From assembly GCA_964644605.1 (NCBI GenBank), contig CAZXWS010000046.1, positions 1 to 6,828 of the forward strand: a stretch of 6,828 bases of DNA. Direction: 5' to 3'. The translations under genes and the position numbers were made by a program. Source of the stretch: CAZLAJ01 sp964644605. Lineage in GTDB: Bacteria; Patescibacteriota; Microgenomatia; UBA1406; GWC2-37-13. Shown here piece after piece: positions 5,615-6,828 of this stretch (position 1 is the first letter of the stretch; the number at the start of each line of letters is the position of its first letter). The notes beneath the pieces are model-generated. The model was given only the letters and a program-made list of their open reading frames with translations, had not been told where the DNA came from and made no database searches.

Positions 5615-6811
5615 TTAATATGTTACCTTATTCCCAGTTGGTAGAATTTCAATCCAAATTTGACCTCTCACAAAAGATATTTCTTTACCAGTATCGTCTA
5701 AGAAACGAGTACGAGATTCTTCATTTTTTTTATTCCAAGTAGCTTTGATTGCTGCTCCGTTTTGAAACACCAACGCTTTACCAGATCCTGCCAAATCATA
5801 GAGTATATGTCCTCCTTCATAGCCATCATTTGCCGGCGACTCATCAGCAAAAATAATTGCTACATTTTTTGCGGTTAACTGTTTGCCGGTATTTTTATCA
5901 AGATGTGGCTCTCCTCCGTTAGTTCTTTTATAGCTATTCGAAGCAGTATCGTACTGCCACTGTACACCAAAATCACTAGTAGATTGATCCCAAAATCCGA
6001 ATTGAATAGTGTTTACCGTACCGCGACTTGAGGATGCGGCATCATCCTGAAATTTCCATGGTGTAAAAGTTGTATCCCACGAGACCCCTTTACTATCTAC
6101 ATTTGTTAAATTTCTTTTCTGCGCTGCATAGGTCCATAACTTTTGAGTTGAAGAATATACAGTATGTTCTGTCGCACGATTAGGCAATCTATCGGGATCT
6201 CTGTAATAGACCGGAAACGGTACACTAAACTGGTTCATATCGTTATAACCAGCCCATCCTAGTTTATTAATTGTCCCTAAAGCATCAGCCTTAGCCCCAT
6301 TTTTGCAACCTGACCCTGTTTCTTCATCACAGTTCGCACCACCTACATGAGCATATAATGGATAATTACCATACTCACGAAGCATTTTCATAAAATGCAT
6401 TCTCGCCGACCTTACAGGACCAACATAAGGAGCATCTTGACAATAAAAAATGTCTAGTGTGCGTGTAATTCCACCTTCAGCAACAGCTTCATATACGACA
6501 TCCGCCGATGAAATACCAGACTGAGGTCGAGCTTCTTTATGATTTTCAATCATTATCCCAAGCGGTCTTCGCTTTTTCCATTTTTCTTTTTGTGACTTCC
6601 CATACATAGCACCATTTATCGGACATTCTTCAGTTTTAGGCTCACCTGTATCTACTGGGGTGTCACTGGAAGCATTATTCCCTACCGGTGCTTGATACTT
6701 GACTGCTGATAGATAGTGTACTGCTCCTTGACCAAAATAAAAATAAGAGCCCACAGCAGAAATAACAAAAGCAATTATGACTAATAAAAATGTAACCGGT
6801 TTATTTACCAT
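5615..6811 (-). CDS. Membrane-anchored DUF3048 (YerB-like) protein
   Basis: A 398-aa envelope protein of the DUF3048 family, whose best known member is the B. subtilis lipoprotein YerB; the biochemical role is not established. A single hydrophobic helix at 7-27, with no lipobox cysteine, should anchor it with the rest outside the membrane. A low-complexity S/T/P linker (about 40-60) follows. The first DUF3048 domain starts near 82 with RPLGIMIENH (82-91) and ARPQSGISSADVVYEA (94-109), and includes GPVRSAR at 131-137. The C-terminal domain (about 315-395) has AKNVAIIFA (314-322), an F-x-N-G-x-x-x-x-x-T-W pattern at 349-359, and a GQIWIEILP ending. Four cysteines (63, 124, 161, 169) lie outside the membrane and could form disulfides. 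Length is normal. The ATG has no Shine-Dalgarno site, and only 17 bases lie upstream, so the promoter is beyond the window. It is probably the first visible gene of the five-gene operon. Confidence 0.9.
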   Translation of the reverse strand: MVNKPVTFLLVIIAFVISAVGSYFYFGQGAVHYLSAVKYQAPVGNNASSDTPVDTGEPKTEECPINGAMYGKSQKEKWKKRRPLGIMIENHKEARPQSGISSADVVYEAVAEGGITRTLDIFYCQDAPYVGPVRSARMHFMKMLREYGNYPLYAHVGGANCDEETGSGCKNGAKADALGTINKLGWAGYNDMNQFSVPFPVYYRDPDRLPNRATEHTVYSSTQKLWTYAAQKRNLTNVDSKGVSWDTTFTPWKFQDDAASSSRGTVNTIQFGFWDQSTSDFGVQWQYDTASNSYKRTNGGEPHLDKNTGKQLTAKNVAIIFADESPANDGYEGGHILYDLAGSGKALVFQNGAAIKATWNKKNEESRTRFLDDTGKEISFVRGQIWIEILPTGNKVTY

Positions 6812-6828
6812 AATATAGAAAAAGATTA

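Overview
The window is AT-rich, densely packed bacterial DNA with no RNA gene, mobile element, CRISPR array or long non-coding gap. Gene content and style point to a Candidate Phyla Radiation (Patescibacteria) genome, perhaps Microgenomates- or Parcubacteria-like. The clues are short SecD and SecF as separate genes, a DUF3048 protein with a simple membrane anchor, a winged-helix/nucleotidyltransferase-like regulator of a kind common in these genomes, few Shine-Dalgarno sites and near-zero spacing. This is an inference from style, not from a marker gene. TGA ends secD and no gene contains an in-frame TGA, so the UGA-to-glycine code of Gracilibacteria/Absconditabacteria is not supported.

Left half, plus strand (1-2134): a good sigma-70-like promoter at 17-46 precedes a NUDIX hydrolase gene (115-591, or from 55). 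A gene for the CCA-adding tRNA nucleotidyltransferase follows (616-1980). It is recognisable end to end in one frame but is interrupted by an in-frame TAG at 1192-1194. It also has Asn in place of the first Asp of the catalytic DxD motif. A 53-codon small ORF with a GAGG site (1973-2134) overlaps its 3' end.

Right half, minus strand (6811 down to 2112): five genes run head to tail as a probable operon. In order they are a membrane-anchored DUF3048 (YerB-like) protein, a winged-helix regulator with a degenerate nucleotidyltransferase-like domain, secD, secF (4-base ATGA overlap with secD) and a glyoxalase II-like metallo-beta-lactamase-fold hydrolase. SecD and SecF form the proton-driven accessory part of the Sec translocon. 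DUF3048 is an exported envelope protein, so the operon has an envelope/secretion theme, with the regulator immediately upstream of secD. The two gene blocks converge and overlap by 23 bases at 2112-2134, with no visible terminator hairpin.

I found no wholly new system. The most notable points are the doubly damaged cca gene, the degenerate nucleotidyltransferase fold beside secDF, and the unannotated small ORF in the convergent junction.
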